From assembly GCA_017439185.1 (NCBI GenBank), contig JAFRTM010000014.1:1-64000 (forward strand): a DNA stretch of 64,000 nucleotides. The letters are read 5' to 3'. Shown here one piece after another: positions 36,504 to 48,067 of the stretch. The notes below the pieces were generated by a model that had not been told where the DNA came from, searched no databases, and worked only from the letters and a program-made list of their open reading frames with translations. The position numbers and the translations under genes are program-made. The stretch's first letter is position 1, and each line of letters starts with the position of its first letter. The stretch comes from Bacteroidales bacterium. GTDB taxonomy: Bacteria; Bacteroidota; Bacteroidia; Bacteroidales; P3.

Positions 36504-37601
36504 ATGGAAAAGTTCATAGTATCAGCACTTAAGTACAGACCCGGGACATTCAAATCGGTGGTAGGACAGGAGCATATCACGCAAACATTGCAAAATGCGA
36601 TAAAGAACAACCAGCTACCGCACGCCTTTTTGTTCTGCGGTCCCCGAGGAGTGGGCAAGACCACCTGCGCAAGAATCTTGGCGAAAGCGATAAACTGCCC
36701 GAATATGGGAGAAGAGCTGGAGCCGTGCAACGAGTGCGAATCATGTAAAGACTTCAACGACGGGCGTTCAATGAACATCTTTGAGATGGACGCCGCGTCG
36801 AACAACGGAGTTGACGCGATGAGAGAGCTGATACAGCAAGTGGCGATACCGCCGCACAGCGGAAAATACAAAGTGTACATCATCGACGAGGTACACATGC
36901 TGTCGAAAGACGCCTTCAACGCAATGCTGAAGACACTGGAAGAGCCGAAAGAATATGCGATATTCATACTTGCCACCACAGAGAAGCACAAAGTTCTGCC
37001 GACCATAATCTCGAGATGCCAGGTGTTCGACTTCAAGCGGATACAGCTGCAGGACATCGTGAACCACCTGAAATATGTGGCCGACACCGAGGGGGTGAAA
37101 TACGAGACGGAAGCGCTGAGGCTGATAGCGAAGAAAGCCGAGGGAGGAATGCGCGACGCCCTGTCCACCTTCGACCAACTGGTGAACTTCACCCTCGGAA
37201 ACCTGACCAGAGAAGAATGTCTGAAAAACCTGAACATGCTCGACAACAACTACTTTTTCAAGCTGGTCGATATGTTCAGGACAAAAGATATGGCCGGAGC
37301 CCTGCTGCTGCACAAAGAGATAGTAGATCGCGGATTTGACGAGTTGCATTTCCTGACAGGGCTGTGCGAGCACCTGAGGAACCTGCTGGTGTCGATAGAC
37401 GAGAGCACACTGCAACTGCTGGACAGCGACGACGAAGAGAAAGCAAGATACGGCAAACAGGCGAAAGAATGCGGAGCCCCACTGCTGATAGACTACCTGA
37501 ACGTGGCGAGCGACTACGAATACAGATACCGCGACGCTAACAACAAGAGGCTGTTCGTGGAGGTGTGCCTGATGACGCTGGCGAGTGCGGCGGCGAGTTA
37601 G
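36504..37601 (+). CDS. dnaX: DNA polymerase III clamp-loader subunit DnaX, gamma-length product
   Basis: 365 residues covering domains I-III: Walker A GPRGVGKT (46-53), zinc-type Cys cluster (CPNMG, CNECESC), Walker B YIIDEVHMLS, sensor ILATTEKHKVLPTIISRCQ, and the oligomerisation domain to residue 365. The clamp-loader motor would be complete. The frame ends at a TAG (37599-37601), but the same frame is open again directly after it and encodes the tau C-terminal part up to 38189. Read through, the protein would have about 561 residues, the normal Bacteroidales DnaX size. The stop therefore falls exactly where E. coli makes gamma from tau. Nonsense mutation, sequencing error or a natural gamma/tau device are all possible. 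Confidence 0.9.
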   Translation: MEKFIVSALKYRPGTFKSVVGQEHITQTLQNAIKNNQLPHAFLFCGPRGVGKTTCARILAKAINCPNMGEELEPCNECESCKDFNDGRSMNIFEMDAASNNGVDAMRELIQQVAIPPHSGKYKVYIIDEVHMLSKDAFNAMLKTLEEPKEYAIFILATTEKHKVLPTIISRCQVFDFKRIQLQDIVNHLKYVADTEGVKYETEALRLIAKKAEGGMRDALSTFDQLVNFTLGNLTREECLKNLNMLDNNYFFKLVDMFRTKDMAGALLLHKEIVDRGFDELHFLTGLCEHLRNLLVSIDESTLQLLDSDDEEKARYGKQAKECGAPLLIDYLNVASDYEYRYRDANNKRLFVEVCLMTLASAAAS

Positions 37602-37655
37602 ATTGCAAGAGCGCTTCGAGCGAGACATATTACCCAGAGTGCCAAGAGTCAGCCA

Positions 37656-38189
37656 ATGACGACGCAAAGGCCAGTCGCTGTGAAACCAGCGGCCGTGGAA
37701 ACGCCACGTCGGCAGATACCCCCGGGCATATACCCGATGGCCGACCCGCTGAAGCCGGTGATAGAAGAAGCCAAGCGCAAAGTAGAGAGCGAGACACAGC
37801 AAGAAGCAGCCCTGCTGACCGAAGAGACGCTGAAAGAGATTTGGGAAGAGATGCTGTCAGAGGACAATGAGAAAGCCATTGACGACACAGAAAAGATCAG
37901 AGATATCCTATCAGGCAGCAAAGCGACGGTGAGCGAAGAAGAGCGAGACGTGATAGAGCTGACAATGCCAGGGAGCTATTCAGAAGCGTCGATAAAGCCA
38001 TACATGTCGCAGATAATGACATATCTGAGGAACCGGACAGGCAATCCCTTGCTGCAGATGAAGACGAAAGTGGTGAAAGAAGACCGCGAACGCAAGATAT
38101 ATGGTCCCAAAGCCACCTACGCCGAAATGATGAAGATAAACCCAAGGTTGGAAGAGTTGCACAAGATATTCGGAACGCTGGATTATTAG
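37656..38189 (+). CDS. dnaX: DnaX tau C-terminal part, in frame after the dnaX TAG
   Basis: 177 residues from ATG 37656, same frame as dnaX; the 18 codons between the TAG and this ATG contain no stop. It starts with a Pro/Lys/Ala-rich linker (RPVAVKPAAVETPRRQIPPG). The end matches Bacteroidota DnaX C-termini (LKEIWEEMLSE, YMSQIMTYLRN, KATYAEMMKINPRLEELHKIFGTLDY), the part that contacts the polymerase alpha subunit and helicase in tau. It could be made by TAG readthrough, by reinitiation at the ATG, or not at all if the stop is a lesion. It lies 27 bp before dapF. Confidence 0.75.
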   Translation: MTTQRPVAVKPAAVETPRRQIPPGIYPMADPLKPVIEEAKRKVESETQQEAALLTEETLKEIWEEMLSEDNEKAIDDTEKIRDILSGSKATVSEEERDVIELTMPGSYSEASIKPYMSQIMTYLRNRTGNPLLQMKTKVVKEDRERKIYGPKATYAEMMKINPRLEELHKIFGTLDY

Positions 38190-38216
38190 AAGGAAAACTG
38201 ACCATCGACTAAAGAT

Positions 38217-41082
<2,866 letters not shown>

Positions 41083-41088
41083 CCTGAT

Positions 41089-42240
41089 ATGCGCTGCCAA
41101 CTTCCATTACTCCTGACTGCCGTTGTACTGCTCTTTGCTGCCACGTCTGCCCATTCCCAGAAGTTAAGAATCGCGGCCTTAGGATTCCATACCGTTCCCA
41201 ACGACCCATCCGTCGCCTATATTGGAGGCTTCGGTTACGGAGTAGAAGGCTCGCTCTATTGGAGGACAGCCGGCGACAGCTACTGGAAACGATTCTGGAA
41301 CCATCCGAGCTTCGGCGTTCAAGTTTCGTGGATGCAGACACCCAACGCCATAGCCGGCGACCGTTATGGACTCTCGGCGTCGATGCACAACCCATTGTGG
41401 GAACAAAAGCCGAAAGTGCCGTCACCATCAGACACAACACTATCAGCACGGAAGCAATGCCTATCCTCAATTTATTGGCTCATAGACCTTGGGCTTGCCG
41501 TTTACACCAATCCCGCCTGTCGCAGATACAGCGACCCACGCAACGAGTTTATAGGGTCATACACCAATTGCCTTTTTGCCATCGGCCTCGGATACAAACT
41601 TACACTGCATAACGGTTCCGACATTGCACTCGAAGCCCGCTTTGGACATTCCTCCAACGGATATCTCATGAAGCCCAACAAAGGAATCAACTATGTCATA
41701 CTCGGACTCTCCCACAGCACCCGAAACCTCACCTCGGAAGAACGAGAGCCAAAACCAGTCGAGCCCGAGAAACAAGAGAGACAGGCGTACCACATTATCT
41801 CAGTATCATACGCCCCTGCCTTTGTGCAGTCGAGATACGAGAAGGCCACCAAAGAATATTACTACGCTTATACCGCCTCACTCAACTATCTGTTCTACCA
41901 CAACCAGTGCCTCGGTTTCGGAGCCGGACTGGACTTTATGTACAACTACAGCCACCAGGAGCAACGGCCGGGAACGCTGCCACTGTATATAGGAGCCTGC
42001 GCCACGGTAGAGCCCCGCTGGGGCAACCTCTCACTGAGACTTTCGGTAGGCACCCATTTCTTAGATGGAGAACTGATACATATCCCAATCTACGAACGAG
42101 CAGGACTTTTCTACCACTTCCCCACCATGCATACCGACCAATTTGTAGGAGTAACCATTAAAGCATTGGCCGCCCACGCCGACTATATCGAGTGGCACTA
42201 TGGTCTAGGATTCAAAATCCCCCAGAGACTAAAACACTGA
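41089..42240 (+). CDS. PagL-like acyloxyacyl hydrolase (lipid A 3-O-deacylase family)
   Basis: 383 residues with a signal peptide (LLLTAVVLLFAATSAHSQ). The motif FGHSSNGYLMKPNKGINY carries the His-Ser pair and PN-G-N pattern of PagL-type outer-membrane lipid A deacylases, with beta-strand-like segments around it. Bacteroidota members are about this long, larger than the Pseudomonas enzyme. The predicted role is removal of an acyl chain from lipid A in the outer leaflet, which lowers its inflammatory activity. It is the last gene of the plus-strand group and converges on galE with 1 bp between stops. Confidence 0.72.
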   Translation: MRCQLPLLLTAVVLLFAATSAHSQKLRIAALGFHTVPNDPSVAYIGGFGYGVEGSLYWRTAGDSYWKRFWNHPSFGVQVSWMQTPNAIAGDRYGLSASMHNPLWEQKPKVPSPSDTTLSARKQCLSSIYWLIDLGLAVYTNPACRRYSDPRNEFIGSYTNCLFAIGLGYKLTLHNGSDIALEARFGHSSNGYLMKPNKGINYVILGLSHSTRNLTSEEREPKPVEPEKQERQAYHIISVSYAPAFVQSRYEKATKEYYYAYTASLNYLFYHNQCLGFGAGLDFMYNYSHQEQRPGTLPLYIGACATVEPRWGNLSLRLSVGTHFLDGELIHIPIYERAGLFYHFPTMHTDQFVGVTIKALAAHADYIEWHYGLGFKIPQRLKH

Positions 42241-42241
42241 T

Positions 42242-43261
42242 TTACTTAGAGTAGCCGTCGGGATTCATCTGCTGCCACCGCCACGAATCACGCACCATTT
42301 CATTGATTCCCCTCTTTGCCGACCATCCAAGCTCACTTTGAGCCAACGAAGGGTCGCTGTAGCAGATTGCCACATCGCCGGCACGACGTCCTTGTATCAC
42401 ATAAGGGACCTTCACGCCATTCTCTTGTTCAAAGGCCTGCACCATTTCCAGCACAGAATAGCCTCTGCCCGTGCCGAGGTTGTAGATTTTCACACCATCC
42501 TTGATGTCCAAAGCCTTGAGAGCCGCCACGTGACCGGCAGCCAAGTCCATCACATGAATATAATCCCTCACTCCAGTGCCATCAACAGTCTCATAATCAT
42601 TGCCGAAGACGCCGAGATATTCCCTCTTGCCGAGTGCCACCTGAGAAATATAGGGCATAAGGTTGTTAGGCACTCCGTTGGGGTCCTCGCCGATAAGGCC
42701 GCTCTCATGTGCACCCACGGGGTTGAAATAACGCAACAGAACAATACGCCATTCCCGGTCGGCCTTTGCCATGTCCTCCATCACCTGCTCCAACATGCTC
42801 TTAGTCCAGCCGTAGGGATTGGTACAGAGTCCCCGAGGGCAAGTCTCCTTTATCGGCATCTCTGTAGCGGCGCCATATACGGTTGCAGAACTACTGAATA
42901 TCAACTTCTTGCATCCATGCTTACGCATCACGTCGAGAAGAGTCAGAGTTCCCCCGATGTTGTTGTCGTAATATTCCCACGGCATTGAGACACTCTCACC
43001 AACTGCCTTCAAACCAGCGAAATGGATACAGGCGTCAAAATGGTTTTCCTCAAATAACAGATCCAGGTTTTCACGGTCGCGGATGTCCACCTCACGGAAC
43101 GGGACTTCATCTATTCCCACAATCTTTGCCACACGACGGAGCGACTCACGGCTCGAATTGCACAGATTATCAACCACTAACACATTATGACCGGCCTTAT
43201 AGAGTTCCACAAGAGTATGACTCCCAATGTAGCCAGCGCCACCAGTGACCAATATATTCAT
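42242..43261 (-). CDS. galE: UDP-glucose 4-epimerase
   Basis: 339 residues. The extended short-chain dehydrogenase signature is complete: NAD-binding GGAGYIGSH (7-15), the SSSATVYG serine motif, and catalytic Tyr150-x3-Lys154 in NPYGWTKSM. It interconverts UDP-glucose and UDP-galactose for surface polysaccharides. The 261-bp gap upstream (43262-43522) shows no convincing promoter, and holds an 11-bp-spaced CTATGGTAA repeat near the nuclease gene stop. Confidence 0.95.
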   Translation of the reverse strand: MNILVTGGAGYIGSHTLVELYKAGHNVLVVDNLCNSSRESLRRVAKIVGIDEVPFREVDIRDRENLDLLFEENHFDACIHFAGLKAVGESVSMPWEYYDNNIGGTLTLLDVMRKHGCKKLIFSSSATVYGAATEMPIKETCPRGLCTNPYGWTKSMLEQVMEDMAKADREWRIVLLRYFNPVGAHESGLIGEDPNGVPNNLMPYISQVALGKREYLGVFGNDYETVDGTGVRDYIHVMDLAAGHVAALKALDIKDGVKIYNLGTGRGYSVLEMVQAFEQENGVKVPYVIQGRRAGDVAICYSDPSLAQSELGWSAKRGINEMVRDSWRWQQMNPDGYSK

Positions 43262-43458
43262 AATAGGATCAATTTATAATAATAACGCAACAAAATGCGA
43301 TTTATTGCCTTATAACTACAGAATTGACCATAACGGGCATTATGCGCTGACTATCAACAATATAACAGATGTGATTTTTTTTGAGCATTTTTCAAGGGAG
43401 GTGCAAAAATCCCATAACTGTAAATAGCTGATTGATAGGACACTTATAGGTATCAACT

Positions 43459-43503
43459 CTATGGTAAGTCTATGGTAAATTCGAGAGGAGGAAGAGGTAG
43501 AAG
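43459..43503. repeat. 11-bp-phased repeat (CTATGGTAA)
   Basis: CTATGGTAAGT starts at 43459 and CTATGGTAAAT at 43470. GAGAGG-type words continue in approximately the same phase to about 43503. It lies between the DUF262-HNH stop and galE. Confidence 0.55.
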
Positions 43504-43522
43504 GGAGAGGTCTCCGAAGAGA

Positions 43523-44605
43523 TTATTTTCCACTCTTACGGCGGTTGCATTCGCGACAAAGCATCTGGCAGTTGTCGGCTACCGTTCGCCCACCGTGGCA
43601 CCAGGGTGTGATATGGTCGGCTTCCATCTCCTCGATTTCAAAATGATTACCACAGACCGGACAGACCCCTTTCTGGCGTTCATAAACCTCACGCCTCATA
43701 TTGCCATCGAATGCACGCAGGTCCAAGTGACGTTCGTCACCGTCGAGGACATACTCGAAGATGCCTTTCTTTCTCTGCACATCGCTATCGGCCATTAACT
43801 TAGTGATTTCCAATTCCAAAGCAGTCGGATCGAGCTCTTTGTCCTTGTAGTTTTTGTACAAAGTACCCCAATCCACACCTTTCATCTCCTTGCGATATTT
43901 ATAGAAAGTTGCCTTGGTCCAGTTTATCACATTAGAGAAATGGTTCCATAGAGCCACAGCTGTTGCATCGTGCTGATGTTTAGCCATATAGGCTTCAATA
44001 TTACCTTCACTGACCCATCTGATAGCAGTCTCCAGGTAAGCCTGGCGGTTAACCTCGCCACTCATATACTTTCCACCCAGCCCATAGGCCGCACAGCCGC
44101 TCTTGGAAAAATACCGTTTGGCATCGCTGACCCAACTGCCAGCATACACTGCGTTACGGAGTTCTTGATCGGTAAGTTCCTCGCCAGCGATATTGATAGT
44201 CTTAAACCACTTAAGCTTCTCGCTGTCAGTTCCTTCACAGAAATACACCTGCAGTTCATAATTCAAAATCTGTTCACGCTCATCGTCGGCCAGATTATGG
44301 AAATAACGGAACATAAAGGCGAAATCGCCATTGATATACTGGCAGATACTGATAGTTCGCTGTTGACCGTCGATAATCTCGTAAGTACCATCCTCGCGCA
44401 CCGCCCAATACATCACATTAAGCGGGAATCCTTGTGTAAGAGTCTCAATAACAGCGTCGCGCTGTTTCTCCTTATAGACGAACTCCCTCTGATAAGGCGG
44501 ACGCACATCCAGCTGGCCACCATAGGCTCTGACGCCATCCTCCGCATTGTCCTTGTAATCCTTGACCAGGTCTCTGACCTTGATTTGATGTAGTTTTATC
44601 TCCAT
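43523..44605 (-). CDS. DUF262 domain - HNH endonuclease fusion
   Basis: 360 residues. The N-terminal DUF262 domain (1-about 230) carries the DGQQRTISICQY motif (DGQQR at 79-83) of the ParB/sulfiredoxin-like fold found in GmrSD and SspE nucleases, where it binds and hydrolyses nucleotide. The last 48 residues are an HNH nuclease: CPVCGNHF, ADHITPWCHGG and CRECNRRK, with the catalytic His in ADHI and four zinc cysteines. It lies 5 bp after the EcoRI-family methyltransferase gene. Both are more AT-rich than their neighbours, which suggests horizontal gain. The likely role is restriction of foreign DNA, with the methylase protecting self DNA; no published system of exactly this make-up is known to me. 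Confidence 0.85.
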   Translation of the reverse strand: MEIKLHQIKVRDLVKDYKDNAEDGVRAYGGQLDVRPPYQREFVYKEKQRDAVIETLTQGFPLNVMYWAVREDGTYEIIDGQQRTISICQYINGDFAFMFRYFHNLADDEREQILNYELQVYFCEGTDSEKLKWFKTINIAGEELTDQELRNAVYAGSWVSDAKRYFSKSGCAAYGLGGKYMSGEVNRQAYLETAIRWVSEGNIEAYMAKHQHDATAVALWNHFSNVINWTKATFYKYRKEMKGVDWGTLYKNYKDKELDPTALELEITKLMADSDVQRKKGIFEYVLDGDERHLDLRAFDGNMRREVYERQKGVCPVCGNHFEIEEMEADHITPWCHGGRTVADNCQMLCRECNRRKSGK

Positions 44606-44610
44606 AATGA

Positions 44611-45636
44611 TTAATTGTTATTCTGTTCCGCAGCCATAGCCAATTTATTATTTTCTTCTAACTTATATGCCACTAATCTCTCTCTCCGACGAATGAGAAT
44701 ACGAGCATATGTTTCCTTATTGCCAATTGTGAAACGATGTCCATATTTTGGATTATCCTCTACATAACGGTCTAACCCTATTATTTCGAATTGTTCTGGG
44801 TTGTATTTGTCGAGGAATGTTATTGGAACTCCCATAACACCATCATAGTCAATCGGTATGTCACTTGTCTTGTTGACATTAATTGCATCGTAGTTATCGT
44901 ATTTCGGATATTCCTCAGGCGAGTACCGTTTGTAAAGTATCAACTCCTCGTTGCGTTTTGGTATTTCCAAATTTGTGAACCACGTTACACCAGATACCCG
45001 AATCATACCCACTTTGTGGTCACTTGCAGTCGCAACATCCTCGTAATTACTAATGAAATGACCTGCACCTCCTTTAAAACCATACCCCAACCAAATCTTG
45101 TTGTTTTTTATGAGTGGGAAAATTTCTTTGTACGAAATGTTGTTCTGATGTCCTATAATAATAAATTTCTTGTCGTATTCTATCAACTGTGCCACGTATT
45201 CCCTAAATAAAGAGAATGGAGGATTTGTTACCACGATATCGGCTTGCTTTAATAATTCAATACACTCTGGCGAACGGAAGTCCCCATCGCCTTGTAAGTA
45301 ATTAATTCCTATCTCTTCAGGATCAGGCACTCGGTTGCCGTTTTTGTCCCCATTGTATTCCAGCCAGATGGCACGCTCCGAGTCGTGCTGGCTGAAAAGG
45401 TCTCGGTCTTGGTTCTTATAGCAAGTGGTAATCAGACGTTTGAGTCCAAGTTGCTCAAAGTTATAACTAAAATAATGGAAGAAATTGCTTACCCTTGGAT
45501 CATCACAGTTGCATAGAACTGTTTTCCCCTTAAAATGGTCTTTATAATGTCGTAGTTCATTCTCGATATCAACCAGTTGGGTATAAAACTCGTCTTTCTT
45601 AGCGGTCTTGGCTGCGTTGAGATTCTTGTTTGCCAT
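44611..45636 (-). CDS. Adenine-specific DNA methyltransferase, EcoRI methylase family
   Basis: 341 residues. The start MANKNLNAAKTAKKDEFYTQ and the segment VLCNCDDPRVSNFFHYFSYNF are typical of the EcoRI-methylase-like family, and ADIVVTNPPFSLF carries the NPPF motif (138-141) of N6-adenine methyltransferases. The C-terminal part (VTWFTNLEIPKR, YDNYDAINVNKTSDIP, FEIIGLDRY) is also characteristic. It probably methylates adenine in a short site and protects it from the adjacent nuclease. A 27-bp dyad directly abuts its start codon, and a heavily structured region lies upstream. AT-rich codon use sets it apart from aspS and galE. Confidence 0.88.
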   Translation of the reverse strand: MANKNLNAAKTAKKDEFYTQLVDIENELRHYKDHFKGKTVLCNCDDPRVSNFFHYFSYNFEQLGLKRLITTCYKNQDRDLFSQHDSERAIWLEYNGDKNGNRVPDPEEIGINYLQGDGDFRSPECIELLKQADIVVTNPPFSLFREYVAQLIEYDKKFIIIGHQNNISYKEIFPLIKNNKIWLGYGFKGGAGHFISNYEDVATASDHKVGMIRVSGVTWFTNLEIPKRNEELILYKRYSPEEYPKYDNYDAINVNKTSDIPIDYDGVMGVPITFLDKYNPEQFEIIGLDRYVEDNPKYGHRFTIGNKETYARILIRRRERLVAYKLEENNKLAMAAEQNNN

Positions 45637-45637
45637 A

Positions 45638-45664
45638 TTGATAGCTGTTGTGCATTGCTATCAA
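45638..45664 (-). promoter_or_regulatory. Dyad TTGATAGC-N11-GCTATCAA at the methyltransferase start
   Basis: Perfect 8-bp inverted repeats (45638-45645 and 45657-45664) end 1 bp from the ATG of the methyltransferase. As DNA it could be an operator; as RNA it would form a hairpin over the ribosome-binding region. Either fits feedback control of a modification enzyme. The right arm can alternatively pair with 45868-45877. Confidence 0.55.
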
Positions 45665-45877
45665 TCGGTATAGAGATAAAAAGCGTGAGCTTCTTATCGC
45701 GTACCAAGGCAACCCGGCAAGGAGACCTCTTCCCTCATAAGAAACTCACATACTGTGAGCATACTATAATCTGAGGGATGTCTCCGTTTGCACGGAAACC
45801 TCACTATCATTGCTCGGTGTCTTATCTCCAAAAACTTTGCCGGGTTTTTCGGTATTGACGCGAAATAATAGTAATGC
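45652..45877. other. Nested stem region, candidate structured RNA upstream of the methyltransferase
   Basis: Five nested complementary segments are visible: 45652-45661 with 45868-45877 (10 bp, one G-U); 45711-45720 with 45837-45846 (10 bp perfect, AACCCGGCAA/TTGCCGGGTT); 45721-45726 with 45780-45785 (GGAGAC/GTCTCC); 45732-45737 with 45772-45777 (CCCTCA/TGAGGG); and 45745-45750 with 45754-45759 (CTCACA/TGTGAG). A competing 13-bp pairing, 45685-45697 with 45737-45749, would exclude the inner two. No ORF of note and no convincing promoter. It could be a leader of the methyltransferase mRNA (minus strand), an independent ncRNA, or a mobile-element end. It fills most of the 45637-46012 gap. Confidence 0.5.
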
Positions 45878-46012
45878 TGTTTATAATTCTATTTTGTTCT
45901 GGCCCACCAACTCTCGTGGACCTTTATTGTTGTTCGATTTCATCAGTCGTTTTTCCCGCCTCGGCATGTGAATAAATTCTTCTGCTCTCGGCTTACGAAA
46001 AACGTTCAAATG

Positions 46013-47770
46013 TTATTGCTTTACTGTGGTAGCGATTTGGAGTTCTTCGAGTTGAGCGTCGGAGATTGGGGAAGGGCTGCCGCTCATGACGTCGCGGCCG
46101 CTGTTGTTCTTCGGGAAGGCGATGAAGTCGCGGATAGAGTCGGCGCCACCGAAAAGAGAGCAGAGACGGTCGAAACCAAAAGCGAGACCTGCATGGGGAG
46201 GAGCCCCGTAGCTGAAAGCGTCCATCAGGAATCCAAACTGCTGGTAGGCCTGCTCGTCGGAGAAGCCGAGAGTGTGGAACATCTTGTTCTGGAGAGTGCG
46301 GTCGTGGATACGAATGCTACCGCCGCCGACTTCGACACCGTTCATCACGATATCATAGGCGTTGGCACGAATGTCGCCCCACTTTGACGGGTCGTCGAGA
46401 AGAGCCTCGTCCTCGGGTTTCGGAGCCGTAAAGGGGTGATGCATAGCGTAGTAGCGCTGTGTTTCCTCGTCCCATTCCAGGAGAGGGAAGTCCACCACCC
46501 AGAGAGGAGCGTACTGGTCGGGATTGCGGAGACCCAGCTGGTTACCCATCTCGAGACGGAGTGCACAGAGCTGGACGCGAGTCTTCATGGCCTCTCCACA
46601 GAGGATGAGCATAAGGTCGCCCTTGTCGGCACCCATGGCCTCGGCAATATGCTGCAGGTCCTCTTGAGAGTAGAACTTGTCCACGCTCGACTTGAGAGAG
46701 CCGTCGGCGTTATATTTCACCCACACCAAACCGCCGGCACCCACCTGAGGACGTTTGACGAAGTCGGTGAGAGCGTCGATCTGTTTCCTGGTGTATTCGG
46801 CACAGCCTTTGGCACAGATGCCCACGACGAGCGGAGCATTGTCGAAGAGGCCGAATCCTTTGCCTTTCACTATGTCGTTGATTTCCACGAACTCCATACC
46901 GAAGCGGATGTCCGGCTTGTCGCTGCCGTAGCGGCGCATAGCGTCGTGCCAGCTCATGCGTGGGAACTTGCCGAATTCCAGCCCTTTGACCTCTTTAAAG
47001 AGGTGTTTGGCCAAACCTTCGAACATTTCCAGCACGTCCTCCTGCTCGACGAAGCTCATCTCGCAGTCGATCTGAGTGAACTCAGGCTGACGGTCGGCAC
47101 GCAGGTCCTCGTCGCGGAAGCAGCGGACAATCTGGAAGTAGCGGTCCATGCCGGCGACCATCAGGAGTTGCTTGTACTGCTGAGGGCTTTGAGGGAGTGC
47201 GTAGAACTCGCCGGGGTTCATACGAGAGGGGACCACGAAGTCACGAGCCCCTTCTGGAGTGCTCTTGATAAGCATCGGAGTCTCGATCTCGAGGAAGTCA
47301 CGGTCGCTGAGGTAGTTGCGTACAAGCATAGCCATACGGTGGCGGAGTTCGAGGTTGCGGCGTACCGGAGCACGACGGATGTCGAGGTAACGGTATTTCA
47401 TACGGAGGTCGTCGCCGCCGTCGCTCTGATCCTCGATGGTGAAGGGAGGAGTCTTGGCCTCGTTGAGGACGTTGAGTTCCTCGACCTCAATCTCAATCTC
47501 GCCGGTAGGAATCTTGGTATTTTTGCTGGCACGCTCAATGACTCTGCCCGTTATCTGCAAAACATATTCGCGGCCAAGCTTCCTGGCTTGCTCACAGAGT
47601 TCGCTGTTGGTCTCCATATTGAACGCCAGCTGCGTGATGCCATAGCGGTCGCGGAGGTCGATAAAAGTCATACCGCCGAGGTCGCGGCTACGCTGGAGCC
47701 AGCCACAAAGAGTAACCCTCTCACCCACATTTTTCAGTGTCAATTCGCCACAAGTATTTGTCCTATACAT
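46013..47770 (-). CDS. aspS: Aspartate--tRNA ligase
   Basis: 585 residues, the bacterial-type AspRS length. N-terminal OB-fold anticodon-binding domain (1-about 110), class II motif 2 ([23 protein letters not shown]), the bacterial GAD insertion domain (about 290-410, [17 protein letters not shown]) and motif 3 ([15 protein letters not shown]). It charges tRNA-Asp. The N-terminus [16 protein letters not shown] is the family-typical start. It has its own promoter upstream. Confidence 0.97.
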   Translation of the reverse strand: MYRTNTCGELTLKNVGERVTLCGWLQRSRDLGGMTFIDLRDRYGITQLAFNMETNSELCEQARKLGREYVLQITGRVIERASKNTKIPTGEIEIEVEELNVLNEAKTPPFTIEDQSDGGDDLRMKYRYLDIRRAPVRRNLELRHRMAMLVRNYLSDRDFLEIETPMLIKSTPEGARDFVVPSRMNPGEFYALPQSPQQYKQLLMVAGMDRYFQIVRCFRDEDLRADRQPEFTQIDCEMSFVEQEDVLEMFEGLAKHLFKEVKGLEFGKFPRMSWHDAMRRYGSDKPDIRFGMEFVEINDIVKGKGFGLFDNAPLVVGICAKGCAEYTRKQIDALTDFVKRPQVGAGGLVWVKYNADGSLKSSVDKFYSQEDLQHIAEAMGADKGDLMLILCGEAMKTRVQLCALRLEMGNQLGLRNPDQYAPLWVVDFPLLEWDEETQRYYAMHHPFTAPKPEDEALLDDPSKWGDIRANAYDIVMNGVEVGGGSIRIHDRTLQNKMFHTLGFSDEQAYQQFGFLMDAFSYGAPPHAGLAFGFDRLCSLFGGADSIRDFIAFPKNNSGRDVMSGSPSPISDAQLEELQIATTVKQ

Positions 47771-47804
47771 AGTTATGATATTTTTTACGATTAATTACAA
47801 ACTG

Positions 47805-47835
47805 CAAAGATACGAAAAACGAATAAAATAGCAAT
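47805..47835 (-). promoter_or_regulatory. aspS promoter
   Basis: Minus-strand TATCTTTG at 47805-47812 and ATTG at 47832-47835, separated by 19 bp, fit the phylum pattern. The predicted start near 47800 gives a leader of about 30 nt. Confidence 0.65.
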
Positions 47836-47973
47836 ATTTTCGTGAGTATTTTTGCAGAATAGATTTCCGGAAAAACACCAAGACAGCAGACAACGGGCTA
47901 TATATATTTAATGTATAGGGGATGGGGCGAATTGGAACGATGCCCTATCAGGTACGACTCATGTCAATGGCAC

Positions 47974-48055
47974 ATTCGACTCACATTCGACTCACATTCG
48001 TGTTTCATTCGTGTTTCATTCGTGGCATATTCGACACAAATTCGATACTGATTCG
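47974..48055. repeat. Eight ATTCG words at exact 11-bp intervals
   Basis: ATTCG begins at 47974, 47985, 47996, 48007, 48018, 48029, 48040 and 48051: eight copies with no deviation from an 11-bp period, while the six bases between them vary. It lies between the M6 protease stop (48068) and the aspS promoter. This is the clearest example of the repeat type in the window. Confidence 0.9.
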
Positions 48056-48067
48056 AGGGAGTTAATA

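Noticed and set aside
37599..37601. TAG recoded as a sense codon
   Set aside because: Other genes in the window, including the giant gene B, the S41 peptidase and the coiled-coil lipoprotein, end at TAG at their family-typical C-termini.
45652..45877. Retron msr-msd or 6S RNA
   Set aside because: The closing stem recalls a retron but there is no reverse transcriptase nearby. The branched nested fold lacks the single large central bubble expected of 6S RNA. Left as an unclassified structured region.
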